This document shows positions 18,289 to 26,974 of a stretch of 64,000 nt of DNA, one piece after another. Every line of letters begins with the position of its first letter. The stretch's first letter is position 1. Source of the DNA: Corallococcus macrosporus (GTDB taxonomy: Bacteria; Myxococcota; Myxococcia; Myxococcales; Myxococcaceae); NCBI RefSeq assembly GCF_017302985.1, contig NZ_JAFIMU010000001.1, positions 1-64,000 of the forward strand. The letters run 5' to 3'. The translations under genes and the position numbers were made by a program. The notes below the pieces were generated by a model. It did not search any database, was not told where the DNA came from, and was given only the letters and a program-made list of their open reading frames with translations.

Positions 18289-19794
18289 ATGGCTTCCCGA
18301 AAGCTGGCCACCGTGAAGAGCACCGTCCGCAAGGCCGCCAAGGCCGTGCGCAAGCAGACCACCGCCGCGCGCAAGAAGGTCGCGCAGGTGAAGAAGGCCG
18401 TCCCGGCCCGCGCGAAGAAGCTGCTCAAGGCCGTGCCCGCGCCCAAGAGCGCACCGAAGTCCGCCGCCACCGGCGAACTGAAGCTGCCCGCGCTGCATGA
18501 GAGCACCACGTCCACGGGCCTGAAGGTCATCGCCGCCGAGCGCGGGCCGCTGCCGCTGGTGTCCGTGCGGCTGGTGATGCGCGCGGGCGGCGTGTTCGAC
18601 CCGCCGGGCAAGGACGGCCTGGCGGACTTCACCGCGCGGCTGCTGCGCCGGGGCACGAAGCGCATGGACGCGGATGGCATCAGCGAGGCCATCGAGTTCG
18701 TGGGCGCCAGCCTCTACGCGGGCGTCAACGAGGACGTGCTGTCCGTCTACCTCACCACGCCCGCGGAGCACTTCTCCGCGATGCTCGACGTGCTGGGGCA
18801 GGTGGTGCGCGAGCCCTCGTTCCCGGAGCAGGAGGTCGTGGACGCCCGGGATCGCGCGCTGGCGCAGTTCGCCAACGACCTGGATGATCCGTCCTCCATC
18901 GCGGACCGCGCCTTCACGCGCGCCGTGTGGGGGGACCATCCGTACGGGCGCGACCTGGGCGGCAACAAGCGCACCGTGTCCACGTTCACCCGCGACGACG
19001 TGGTCCGCTTCCACGCCGAGTGCATGGGGCCGCGCATCTCCCTGCTGACGGTGGTGGGCGCCATCGCCCCGGAGACCGTGGCCGCGGAGGCCGAGCGCGC
19101 CTTCGCCGGCTGGACGGGCGGCCCCGACGTGGAGCCGATGCTGCCGCGCAAGCAGGAGCCGCTGGCGAAGGCCGGGACGGTGCTGCTGGTGGACAAGCCG
19201 GACCAGACGCAGTCCCAGGTGCGCCTGGGTGGCCCGGGCTTCTGGCTGGGCCACGAGGACTACTTCCCGGCCACGGCCATGAACATCGCGCTGGGTGGCG
19301 GGTTCACGTCGCGGCTGATGAACGAGATCCGCGTCAACCGGGGCCTCACGTACGGCGTCAGCTCCTACTTCGACACGATGAGCTCGGGCGGCATCTTCGC
19401 GCTGTCCACGTTCACGAAGACGGCGTCCACGCGGGAGATCATCGACGTGGCGCTGAAGGAGATCCACGGCGTGCGCGACGCGGGCCTGAAGCCGCGTGAG
19501 CTGAAGGACGCGCAGAGCTACCTGGCGGGCCTCTATCCGCTGCGCACGGAGACCAACGAGTCCGTGGCCTCCGTCATCGCGGACATGCGCATCCACGGCC
19601 TGGGCGACGACTGGGTGGAGAAGTTCCGCGACCGGCTGCGCGCGGTGACGCCCAGGGACGTGGCCGCCGCGGCGAAGAAGTACGCGTTCGCGGACCGGCC
19701 GGTCATCGTGGTGCTGGGCAAGGCGTCGGAGGTGAAGCCGCTGCTCGAAGGGCTGGGCCCCATCACCGTCGTGCCGGCGTCGGACTACGAATGA
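18289..19794 (+). CDS. M16-family non-catalytic subunit with Lys-rich tail
   Basis: 501 residues. Residues about 68-495 are an M16 fold whose zinc motif position reads GLADFTARLL, with no HxxEH, so it should be catalytically silent and pair with the preceding enzyme. It retains the family's ALGGGFTSRLMNEIRVNRGL segment, typical of the non-catalytic subunit. The first 60 residues are extraordinarily rich in Lys, Ala and Pro (KKVAQVKKAVPARAKKLLKA), like a histone H1 tail, which is unusual for M16 proteins. It starts three bases after the previous stop and overlaps the next gene by 4 bases. Confidence 0.9.
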   Translation: MASRKLATVKSTVRKAAKAVRKQTTAARKKVAQVKKAVPARAKKLLKAVPAPKSAPKSAATGELKLPALHESTTSTGLKVIAAERGPLPLVSVRLVMRAGGVFDPPGKDGLADFTARLLRRGTKRMDADGISEAIEFVGASLYAGVNEDVLSVYLTTPAEHFSAMLDVLGQVVREPSFPEQEVVDARDRALAQFANDLDDPSSIADRAFTRAVWGDHPYGRDLGGNKRTVSTFTRDDVVRFHAECMGPRISLLTVVGAIAPETVAAEAERAFAGWTGGPDVEPMLPRKQEPLAKAGTVLLVDKPDQTQSQVRLGGPGFWLGHEDYFPATAMNIALGGGFTSRLMNEIRVNRGLTYGVSSYFDTMSSGGIFALSTFTKTASTREIIDVALKEIHGVRDAGLKPRELKDAQSYLAGLYPLRTETNESVASVIADMRIHGLGDDWVEKFRDRLRAVTPRDVAAAAKKYAFADRPVIVVLGKASEVKPLLEGLGPITVVPASDYE

Positions 19795-20492
19795 GCGGAG
19801 ACGTTCCCCGCGTCCTCTTCGAGGGCGCGGGCGTGATGGTGGTGGACAAGCCGGCCGGGGTGCTCGTCATCCCCGGCCGCGAGGGCGGCCCGTCCCTGCG
19901 CGACACGCTGGAGGCGCACCTGGGCCGCAAGGTGTACGTGGTGCACCGGCTGGACCGGGACACCTCCGGCGCCCTGGTGTTCGCGCTGGACGCGGACGTG
20001 CACCGCGCGCTGTCCCAGGCCTTCGAGACGGGCAAGGTGCGCAAGCGCTACCGCGCCCTGGTGGAGGGCCGGCTGGAGGCGCCCCGGATGGTGGACGCGC
20101 CGCTCGTCGCCGGCCGCAAGGGGCGCATGCGCGTGGCCAGGCCGGAGGAGCCGGACGCCAAGCCGTCGCGCACGCGGGTGCGGCCGGTGGAGACCTTCGC
20201 CTCCGCGTCCCTGGTGGAGGCGGAGCCGCTGACGGGCCGCACGCATCAGATCCGCGTGCACCTGCTGTCGCTGGGGCACCCGCTGCTCGTGGATCACCAG
20301 TACGGCCGCGAGGCCCCGCTCACGGAAGGTGACCTGGGAGGGGAGGGGACGCGGGAGGTGCTGACCCGGACGCCCCTGCACGCCGCGCGCGTGGAGTGGC
20401 CCGCGCTGCCCGGTGTTCCGGCGCGCGGCGTGGATGCGCCGCTGCCTTCGGACATGCTGCGCACGCTGGAGCTGCTGCGCGCGGCGGGGTGA
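19791..20492 (+). CDS. RluA-family pseudouridine synthase
   Basis: 233 residues with the RluA catalytic motif VVHRLDRDTSG (catalytic D55) and the C-terminal GRTHQIRVHL segment that completes the active site. It converts specific uridines in rRNA or tRNA to pseudouridine; the exact target is not readable. There is no S4 RNA-binding domain in front of the catalytic core. Its ATG overlaps the M16 gene stop (ATGA), so all three are probably one operon. Confidence 0.92.
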   Translation: MSGDVPRVLFEGAGVMVVDKPAGVLVIPGREGGPSLRDTLEAHLGRKVYVVHRLDRDTSGALVFALDADVHRALSQAFETGKVRKRYRALVEGRLEAPRMVDAPLVAGRKGRMRVARPEEPDAKPSRTRVRPVETFASASLVEAEPLTGRTHQIRVHLLSLGHPLLVDHQYGREAPLTEGDLGGEGTREVLTRTPLHAARVEWPALPGVPARGVDAPLPSDMLRTLELLRAAG

Positions 20493-20502
20493 CCCGTCCG
20501 CG

Positions 20503-21342
20503 CTACTTGGGCTCCAGGCGGAACGTGTTGGACTCGCCGCCCACGCCGAAGCTGTCCACGGCGTTGAGGTGCACGTTGCCGGCGGGCGCGTCCATGACGA
20601 TGGTCGCGTCGCACACGCCGGCGTCGCAGGGGCCGATCTTCGCGGGCTTCACGGTGCCGCGTGAGGCGATCAACTCCACGGAGCCCTGGAAGTGCTCGGC
20701 CCGCGGCCCCTGGGCGCGCACCGTGATGTCGAAGGCCACCTTGCTGACGCGCGTGCCTTCGATGGAGTCGAAGACGTAGGCCGTGATGTCGCCCTCGCGC
20801 ATCGGATCCTCCGGGCCCGGTCCCGCGTCCTGGGGCTCACCGCCGTCCTCTTCGTTGCAGACCCCGGCATCGCGGCACTGCTCGATGGGCCCTCCGTCCG
20901 TGGCGATCAGCACGCCGCCGTCCGCGAGGATGGGCGGATCCACGTCCTCCTTCCCCGGAGGACTCAGGGTGAGGGCGCCTTCGGCCACCGCCTCGCGGCC
21001 GTCGTCCAGCCGCAGCCGCACCGCGTGCGCGCCCGCGCCCAGGCCCCGGGGCACCGTGGCGATGGCGACGCCGGTCGGGTCGAAGCGCGTCACCGCCGCT
21101 TCCTGATCATCCACCCAGACGCGGCCGGACCCCATGCGCGCATCCACCTTCTCCGCGCCGTAGTCCACCGCCACGGCGTAGCGCGCGTCGAACCGGACGG
21201 TGACGTCCTCGTCCTTCGCGTTCACCGGCAGGCTCGCGGGCTCCACGCCGACGATGGTGGGCGGAGGCAGCGACTCCGGGCCGCCCGTGCAGGCCCAGGC
21301 GAGCAGCGCCGTTCCCACCAGGCCCAGGCCCGCGCGCTTCAT
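20503..21342 (-). CDS. Secreted lipoprotein with IPT-like domain
   Basis: 279 residues. The N-terminus MKRAGLGLVGTALLAWAC is a short signal with lipobox LAWAC. Residues 25-125 look like an Ig-like/IPT fold (TIVGVEPASLPVNAKDEDVT); residues 130-185 are an Asp/Gly/Pro-rich linker with DAG repeats, typical of myxobacterial lipoproteins; residues 190-279 are a second strand-rich domain. No enzymatic motif is visible. Its ATG overlaps the stop of the upstream gene (21339-22745), so the pair is translationally coupled. Confidence 0.75.
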   Translation of the reverse strand: MKRAGLGLVGTALLAWACTGGPESLPPPTIVGVEPASLPVNAKDEDVTVRFDARYAVAVDYGAEKVDARMGSGRVWVDDQEAAVTRFDPTGVAIATVPRGLGAGAHAVRLRLDDGREAVAEGALTLSPPGKEDVDPPILADGGVLIATDGGPIEQCRDAGVCNEEDGGEPQDAGPGPEDPMREGDITAYVFDSIEGTRVSKVAFDITVRAQGPRAEHFQGSVELIASRGTVKPAKIGPCDAGVCDATIVMDAPAGNVHLNAVDSFGVGGESNTFRLEPK

Positions 21343-22745
21343 GGAACGAACCTCAGGCCCGCGGACACGGACACGCCACCCAGCTCGGCGCGAAGCGACG
21401 GCGTTTCCACGGGCGCCAGGGCCCCACGTACCTCCGTGAGGATGCTCCAGCGCCCCATCCGATAAGCGCCTTGCGCGGCCAGGAATCCCATGGCGCGCAC
21501 TTTGCGCTCATCCACGGCGGCAGGAAAGACGTCCCCGGTCTCACCCGCGTCAGTCGACAGTCGGTGACTCAACGCCAGCACGCCCCCGCCTGCACGGCCG
21601 TCCAGTTGAAAGGAGCCCTGTTGAAAAAGGGTGACCCGCGCGGACAGGAGCAGGGGGACACCCCACACGCGCGAGTGCACGTCCGTGGTGCCCTGGCGTC
21701 CATCCAGGCTCGCGTGACGCAGCCCCACTTCCGCCTCCGCCGCCACGCGGTCGCGCCACAGCGGCAGCGGCACGGACACGCCCAACCCCAGCAGCGGCCC
21801 TCCGTTGGCGCCGCTCGCGAACGCCGCGCCGCCCAGGAGGAACATCGACGTCCGGCTCGCGCTCGAGCGAGCGGCCACGTGCGGCGGGGCAGGGGAGGGG
21901 GGCGCGATGATCTTCACCGGCTCCGCCGGCCGGGCCTCGGCGGGCTTCACCCCGGCGTTGATCCGCACCGCGTCCTCGCCCGGTGCCTCACGCCAGTGCA
22001 CGGTGACGGACGCGTTCGTGGCCTTCGCGTCGGGCCGCACCTGGAAGAGCGCCCGCTCCGGGGACACCGGCTTCACCGTGGCGCCCTCCGCCTCGACGTC
22101 CAGTGCCGACGATGGGATCCGCTCCTCCGTGCCCGCGATGATCAGCCAGCCGCCGCCCTCCACGGGCAGCGGATCCGGCGTGAGCGCGGCGACGAGCGGA
22201 CGGTGCGAGGGCACCTCCAGCGGCGCGCTGCGATCCGTGGTGAGCGTGCCCCGGGTCGCGAGCACGCGCGCCTCCGTCGCGTCCGGTGGTACCTCCACGG
22301 GCACCTGCGCCCGTCCATGCCCGTCCGCCTTCACCGGGCCGAACCGCGCGTCGCCCACCGCGACCACCACCTCCGCGCCCGGCGCGGTGGACACGTCCAG
22401 CGTGGTGCGCCCCAAGAGCGGCAGCCGCACGGTGGTGACCTCCGGCGCGCGGCCGTCCTCCACCCAGAACGCGAGCACCGCCCACAGCGGGTAGCGCACG
22501 GGCGGCGGCGTCCAGCGGAAGACGCGCTCGGCGCCGCCCTCCAGCCGCGCTTCCGCCCAGGTGCCGGAGGAAGCCGCCGCGCGCACGGGGCCGGCGCCTT
22601 TGGGCACCCGCACCCGCACCTCCACGGCCGTGTCCTGCCCGAGCACCACGCGCCCGGGCGTCGCCTCCACCTCTGGCGGTTCCGCCCGCGCCACGGCGGC
22701 ACCCAGCATCAGCAGGCAGACAGCGAAGTGGAGCGGCGGACGCAT
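21339..22745 (-). CDS. Secreted Ig-like and outer-membrane barrel protein
   Basis: 468 residues. Signal peptide 1-21 ends ARAEPPEV. Residues 25-270 are strand-rich Ig-like modules (GQDTAVEVRVRVPKGAG). From about 295 the text alternates hydrophobic and polar residues in short strands (GLGVSVPLPLWRDRVAAEAE, VSAGLRFVP at the end), as in an eight-to-ten-stranded outer-membrane barrel. A closing aromatic residue near the C-terminus fits insertion by BAM. Function unknown; it is coupled to the lipoprotein downstream and the two may form an envelope complex. Confidence 0.7.
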   Translation of the reverse strand: MRPPLHFAVCLLMLGAAVARAEPPEVEATPGRVVLGQDTAVEVRVRVPKGAGPVRAAASSGTWAEARLEGGAERVFRWTPPPVRYPLWAVLAFWVEDGRAPEVTTVRLPLLGRTTLDVSTAPGAEVVVAVGDARFGPVKADGHGRAQVPVEVPPDATEARVLATRGTLTTDRSAPLEVPSHRPLVAALTPDPLPVEGGGWLIIAGTEERIPSSALDVEAEGATVKPVSPERALFQVRPDAKATNASVTVHWREAPGEDAVRINAGVKPAEARPAEPVKIIAPPSPAPPHVAARSSASRTSMFLLGGAAFASGANGGPLLGLGVSVPLPLWRDRVAAEAEVGLRHASLDGRQGTTDVHSRVWGVPLLLSARVTLFQQGSFQLDGRAGGGVLALSHRLSTDAGETGDVFPAAVDERKVRAMGFLAAQGAYRMGRWSILTEVRGALAPVETPSLRAELGGVSVSAGLRFVP

Positions 22746-22790
22746 ACGGGAAACCCAGCCTCCCAGTTGACCGCCGCTCCGGCCTCCGGG

Positions 22791-23360
22791 TCAATCCCCG
22801 GAAGGCAGGGAAGTCTCACCGGCCGCATCCAGCTCCGCGTCCGTAGGCAGCTCGGCCATGGGTTTGTCCGCGGGACCCGACTGCTTGGTCGTGGGTGGGC
22901 TGAAGGCGGGCTTGTCCGCCGGAGCCCCGCCACGGCCGTGCACCAGCGTCTTGGTGTCCGAGCGGAAGGTGAGGTCCACCTTGTCGCCGCGCACCGCCGT
23001 CACCAGGCCCACCCCGAACGTCGGGTGGTGGATGACCTGATCCACCTTGTAGGTGTCCTTGGGGCTGTACTTGGGCGCGCTCGCGATGTCCTTGCCCGCC
23101 AACTGCTCGTCGAAGGAGATGACCACCTTCTCCGCGCGGGGCGTGCTGGAAGAGGCTGCGCGCGGCGCGCGGGTCGAGGCGGCCTTGGTGGGGCGGTCCG
23201 TGACGCCCGCGGCGCCCCGGAACGCGTGATCACCGCCGCAGGTGTTGCAGCGGACGCGCACGATCTTCGGACCCACCATTGCGAGGATGGTGTGCGCCAG
23301 ATTCATCTTGCAGCGGGTGCACTGGGCATCCACCTCGCCGCCGACCTTCAGAGTAGCCAT
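22791..23360 (-). CDS. Zinc-finger protein with CarD-like domain
   Basis: 189 residues. The N-terminus has two CxxC pairs (C14/C17 in CTRC and C38/C41 in CNTCGG), a zinc ribbon. A Thr/Ser/Arg-rich linker follows, then about residues 95-145 contain KVDQVIHHPTFGVGLVTAVR, which resembles the Tudor-like RNA-polymerase-interacting domain of CarD/CdnL and Mfd. The C-terminus is acidic and disordered. A role near RNA polymerase is possible but not shown. ATG 23360 directly precedes the zinc ribbon; the longer in-frame start is not supported. Confidence 0.7.
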   Translation of the reverse strand: MATLKVGGEVDAQCTRCKMNLAHTILAMVGPKIVRVRCNTCGGDHAFRGAAGVTDRPTKAASTRAPRAASSSTPRAEKVVISFDEQLAGKDIASAPKYSPKDTYKVDQVIHHPTFGVGLVTAVRGDKVDLTFRSDTKTLVHGRGGAPADKPAFSPPTTKQSGPADKPMAELPTDAELDAAGETSLPSGD

Positions 23361-23599
23361 GCTGTCGTGTCGCTCTGGCCCGGCAACTCCCCTACGGGGG
23401 CGCGCCGGGCGTGGAAAGTAAAGAGGGCCGCGGAACATAACGGCCGACCCCAGGCGGAGGAAGCCCCATCGCATCCCACCCTCGCGCCGCGTGGGAGCCC
23501 CCCTGGCGACCAGCCAATGGAGGTAGGGGTGGGAGCGGGGCGGCGCTTCAGTTCCCTTGTGCCGCCGTCCGGAGCACGTAGAGTCACCCGCCTGAGCGC

Positions 23600-24415
23600 A
23601 TGACCACCGAGACCCCCAGCAAACCCAACCGGTTCACCGGCGCCTTCACTCAGTCGGTGGAGGGCCTCGGCAAGGGCATCATCGACGTCGTCAGCAGCAT
23701 CGGCGGCGTGGTCGCCCTGGGCCTGGACGTCTTCCGCTGGAGCGTGCGCCGCCCGTTCCGGTTGAACAACCTCTTCACCCAGCTGGACTTCGTGGGCGTG
23801 GGCTCCATCTTCATCGTGGGGCTCACCGGCACCTTCACCGGCATGGTGTTCGCCCTCCAGACGTCCACGGCCTTCGCCCTGTTCGACGCGGAGAGCCTGG
23901 TGGGCCCCACCGTCGCGCTGACGCTCACGCGCGAGCTGGCCTCCGTGTTCGCCGCGCTGATGGTCACCATGCGCGCCGGCTCCGCCATGTGCACGGAGCT
24001 GGGCACCATGCGCGTCACCGAGCAGGTGGACGCGCTGGAGACCATGGCCGTCAACCCGGTGCAGTACCTGCTGGTGCCCCGGGTGCTCGCGGGCCTGTTC
24101 ATGGTCCCCGCGCTCACCATGCTCTTCAACACCACGGGCATGACGGGCGCCTACGTCGTCGCCGTGTTCGGCCTGGGCATCTCCCCCGGCACGTTCCTGT
24201 CGCGCACCCAGCAGTGGATGGCCCCGTCGGACGTCTACGAGGGGCTCATCAAGGGCGCCATCTTCGGCCTCTCCGTGGCCCTCATCTGTTGCTACAAGGG
24301 CTTCAACGCGTCCGGCGGCGCCAAGGGCGTGGGCCAGGCCACCACGGAGGCGATGGTCTCGAGCGCGCTGGCCATCTTCATCCTCGACTTCATCGTCGGC
24401 ATGTTGATGCACTGA
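23600..24415 (+). CDS. mlaE: MlaE-type ABC transporter permease
   Basis: 271 residues with an amphipathic N-terminus and about five membrane segments (GVGSIFIVGLTGTFTGMVFA, MVPALTMLFNTTGMTGAYVV and others). The internal ELGTMRVTEQVDALETMAVN segment is the family's coupling helix that contacts the ATPase. MlaE is the inner-membrane permease of the Mla/MCE lipid transporter that moves phospholipids between membranes. Its stop overlaps the start of mlaF by one base. The MCE subunit gene follows mlaF but behind a separate promoter. Confidence 0.93.
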   Translation: MTTETPSKPNRFTGAFTQSVEGLGKGIIDVVSSIGGVVALGLDVFRWSVRRPFRLNNLFTQLDFVGVGSIFIVGLTGTFTGMVFALQTSTAFALFDAESLVGPTVALTLTRELASVFAALMVTMRAGSAMCTELGTMRVTEQVDALETMAVNPVQYLLVPRVLAGLFMVPALTMLFNTTGMTGAYVVAVFGLGISPGTFLSRTQQWMAPSDVYEGLIKGAIFGLSVALICCYKGFNASGGAKGVGQATTEAMVSSALAIFILDFIVGMLMH

Positions 24416-25200
24416 TGGATTCCCAGACTCCGCCCGGATCGGCCTCCGGAGCTGCAAGGGCCATGATCGACATCGTGGACCTGCACAAGACGTTCGCGGG
24501 GAACAAGGTCCTCACCGGCATCAACCTCACCGTGCCGCAGGGCAGCACCTGCGTCATCCTGGGCGGCTCCGGCTCCGGCAAGACGGTGCTGATGAAGCAC
24601 ATGATCGGCCTGCTCAAGCCGGACAGCGGCCAGGTCATCGTGGACGGGCAGGACATCGTCCCCATGAGCGTGGAGGCCCTGCAGCAGGTCCGCCGCAGCT
24701 TCGGCATGGTGTTCCAGGCCGCCGCGCTCTTCGACTCCATGACGGTGTTCGAGAACGTCGCCTTCCCGCTGCGGCAGCACACGAAGCTGTCCGAGGACGA
24801 GATCCGCGTGCAGGTGCGCAAGCGCCTGGACCTCATGGGCCTCAAGCGGGCGGTGGAGGACCGCTTCCCGGCGGACCTGTCCGGCGGCATGCGCAAGCGC
24901 GTGGGCCTGGCGCGCGCCGTGGTGCTGGACCCCAAGGTCGTCCTCTACGACGAGCCCACCACCGGCCTGGACCCCATCACCACGGACTCCGTGGACGACA
25001 TGATCCTCACCGCGCAGAAGGAACTGGGCGTCACCAGCGTGGTCATCAGCCACGACATCGCGTCCGCCTTCAACGTGGCCAACCAGATCGCCTTCCTGTC
25101 CAAGGGCGTCATCGTGGAGCACGGCCCCCCGGAGAAGCTCCGGGCGTCGAAGCACCCCGCCGTCGAGGTCTTCCTGCAGACCTGGTTCGGCAAGAACTAG
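24415..25200 (+). CDS. mlaF: MlaF-type ABC transporter ATPase
   Basis: 261 residues with Walker A ILGGSGSGKTVLMKH, Q-loop FQAAALFDSMT, signature LSGGMRKRVGLARA, Walker B KVVLYDEPT and switch histidine VISHD. It powers the Mla lipid transporter with MlaE. ATG 24415 overlaps the mlaE stop; an internal ATG at 24463 starts nearer the conserved domain and is a credible alternative. No MlaB STAS gene is adjacent. Confidence 0.93.
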   Translation: MDSQTPPGSASGAARAMIDIVDLHKTFAGNKVLTGINLTVPQGSTCVILGGSGSGKTVLMKHMIGLLKPDSGQVIVDGQDIVPMSVEALQQVRRSFGMVFQAAALFDSMTVFENVAFPLRQHTKLSEDEIRVQVRKRLDLMGLKRAVEDRFPADLSGGMRKRVGLARAVVLDPKVVLYDEPTTGLDPITTDSVDDMILTAQKELGVTSVVISHDIASAFNVANQIAFLSKGVIVEHGPPEKLRASKHPAVEVFLQTWFGKN

Positions 25201-25202
25201 GA

Positions 25203-25231
25203 CCTTGGGAGGGGAAGGCGGTCCCCCAAGG
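25203..25231 (+). terminator. Possible hairpin after mlaF
   Basis: CCTTGGG at 25203-25209 pairs with CCCAAGG at 25225-25231, with additional G-C pairs possible inside the loop. There is no T-run, so it would be a weak or Rho-assisted terminator. It lies between mlaF and the sigma-54 promoter of mlaD. Confidence 0.4.
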
Positions 25232-25253
25232 ATTCCAGCCCTTCATGAAAAGC

Positions 25254-25269
25254 TGGCACCCGGCATGCA
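25254..25269 (+). promoter_or_regulatory. Sigma-54 (-24/-12) promoter upstream of mlaD
   Basis: TGGCACCCGGCATGCA matches the sigma-54 consensus TGGCAC-N5-TTGCA with one mismatch and has the obligatory GG-N10-GC spacing. The -12 GC is at 25267-25268, about 50 bases before the mlaD start. Transcription would need an enhancer-binding activator, a class abundant in myxobacteria. Confidence 0.75.
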
Positions 25270-25318
25270 AATCGTTAGAGTCGCGCGCGGCCGGTGGTAG
25301 CGCTCGGAGTCACATCAG

Positions 25319-26848
25319 GTGAAGAAGCTCGTCACGCCCTTCCGTGTTGGCCTGCTGGTCCTCGCCGCCGGGGGCTTCCTCATCACGTTCGTGCTGTTCG
25401 CCAAGAAGGGCGGACTGAGCGACCGTGATTCCACCCAGGTGTGGGCCTACTTCCGGGACGCGTCCGGCCTGGCGGTGCGCGGCCGGGTGCAGATCGCCGG
25501 CATCCCCGTGGGGGAGATCAGCGACATCAGCCTGGAGGGCACCCGGGCGAAGATCTGGCTGAAGATCCGCAAGGGCGTGGACATCCGCCAGGACGCCGCC
25601 ATCACCAAGCGCTCGGAGTCGCTGCTGGGTGACTACCTCCTGGACCTGAACCCCGGCACGGAGCAGGCCCCGGAGATGGAGAACGGCGGGCAGATCCGCC
25701 GCGTCATCGACACCCAGGGCATGGAGGCCGTCTTCGAGTCCCTGTCGCAGATCACCTCCGACATCCAGCAGGTGACGGGCGCGCTGCGCGAGGTGCTGGG
25801 CGGCGAGAAGGGCGCGGGCAGCCTGGAGCGCATCGTGGAGAACCTGGTCCGCCTGTCGGACTCGGTGGACGCGACGGTGCGCCGCAACACGGACCGCCTG
25901 GACACCATCATGGCGAACGTGGAGGGCGTGTCCTCCGACGTGCGCGCCATCACCCAGGGCAACGGCGCGGAGGTCACCCGCATCGTCACCAACGTGGAGA
26001 AGATCACCCAGGACGTCCGCGAGGTGCTCGGCACCGTCAAGAACATCGTGGGCAGCGGGGAAGGGGAGTTCAAGGAGAGCGTCTCCAGCCTCAAGCAGAC
26101 CCTGGGCCGGCTGGACAACACCCTGGCCAACCTGGAGGACATCACCCGCAAGGTGAAGGACGGCGAGGGCGCCGCGGGCGCGCTGCTCACCGACGAGCAG
26201 CTGGGCCAGCGCCTCAGCGAGGCCGTCACCGACGTCAGCGAGTTCGCCACCCGCCTCTCCACCCTCCAGACGGAGGTGGGCCTGTTCAGCAGCTACCTGG
26301 TGTCCCAGGGCGCGTCGAAGAACGGCCTGTCGCTGCGGCTCATCCCCAAGCCGGACAAGTACTACCTGCTGGAGATCATCGACGACCCGCGCGGCTCCGT
26401 CAGCACGCAGGTGGTGCAGACCAACCCGCCGTCCGAAGGGGACCCGGTCATCCAGACGCAGAAGGTGACCAAGGAGTCCTTCAAGATCAGCCTCCAGTTC
26501 GCCAAGCGCTACTACTTCACCACCCTGCGCGTGGGCCTCATCGAGTCCACGGGCGGCGTGGGCGCGGACCTGCACCTCTTCGACGACGCGCTCACCCTGA
26601 AGATGGACGCGTTCAACTTCACCGCGGACGAGCTGCGCTACCCGCGCCTGCGCGCCACGCTGCGCGCCCAGGCGTTCGACCACCTGTTCGTCATGGCGGG
26701 CATGGACGACATCCTCAACGCCAAGCAGCGCGACGCGGCCACCAAGCGCCTCATCGCCGGCCGCGACTTCTTCTTCGGCGCGGGCTTCTTCTTCACCGAC
26801 GACGACCTGAAGGCCCTCATCGCCACCACGGGCGTCCCCGCGTTGTAG
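25319..26848 (+). CDS. mlaD: MlaD-like MCE-domain lipid transport protein
   Basis: 509 residues. One membrane segment (VGLLVLAAGGFLITFVLFA, about 9-27), then an MCE domain at about 37-115 (WAYFRDASGLAVRGRVQIAG, SESLLGDYLLDL), followed by a long helical region at 130-310 with amphipathic heptads and a strand-rich C-terminal third. Escherichia coli MlaD is about 183 residues, so this is a long, needle-forming type such as PqiB or LetB-like or Mce proteins, which use the helical region as a tunnel towards the outer membrane. The start is GTG at 25319. It has its own sigma-54 promoter. Confidence 0.88.
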   Translation: MKKLVTPFRVGLLVLAAGGFLITFVLFAKKGGLSDRDSTQVWAYFRDASGLAVRGRVQIAGIPVGEISDISLEGTRAKIWLKIRKGVDIRQDAAITKRSESLLGDYLLDLNPGTEQAPEMENGGQIRRVIDTQGMEAVFESLSQITSDIQQVTGALREVLGGEKGAGSLERIVENLVRLSDSVDATVRRNTDRLDTIMANVEGVSSDVRAITQGNGAEVTRIVTNVEKITQDVREVLGTVKNIVGSGEGEFKESVSSLKQTLGRLDNTLANLEDITRKVKDGEGAAGALLTDEQLGQRLSEAVTDVSEFATRLSTLQTEVGLFSSYLVSQGASKNGLSLRLIPKPDKYYLLEIIDDPRGSVSTQVVQTNPPSEGDPVIQTQKVTKESFKISLQFAKRYYFTTLRVGLIESTGGVGADLHLFDDALTLKMDAFNFTADELRYPRLRATLRAQAFDHLFVMAGMDDILNAKQRDAATKRLIAGRDFFFGAGFFFTDDDLKALIATTGVPAL

Positions 26849-26893
26849 GCTGTGTAGTCCTTGACGTTGCCGGGAAGGTGTCGTACCCGGCAC

Positions 26894-26927
26894 GGGCACG
26901 GGGTTTCCCCTGGAATTCGCCGTGCCC
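26894..26927 (+). repeat. Inverted repeat between mlaD and the PfkB gene
   Basis: GGGCACGG (26894-26901) and CCGTGCCC (26920-26927) are perfect 8-base inverted arms with an 18-base loop. It could be a terminator for mlaD or an operator for the PfkB gene that starts at 26975. No T-run follows. Confidence 0.35.
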
Positions 26928-26974
26928 TGACGCGATGCCGTAGGCCGCGCCGGGTCACCCCCCAGGAAGCCTCC

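Noticed and set aside
16111-19596. Long minus-strand frame opposite the M16 peptidase genes
   Set aside because: Composition (His, Arg, Leu, Val repeats) and lack of motifs show it mirrors the M16 and NarL genes.
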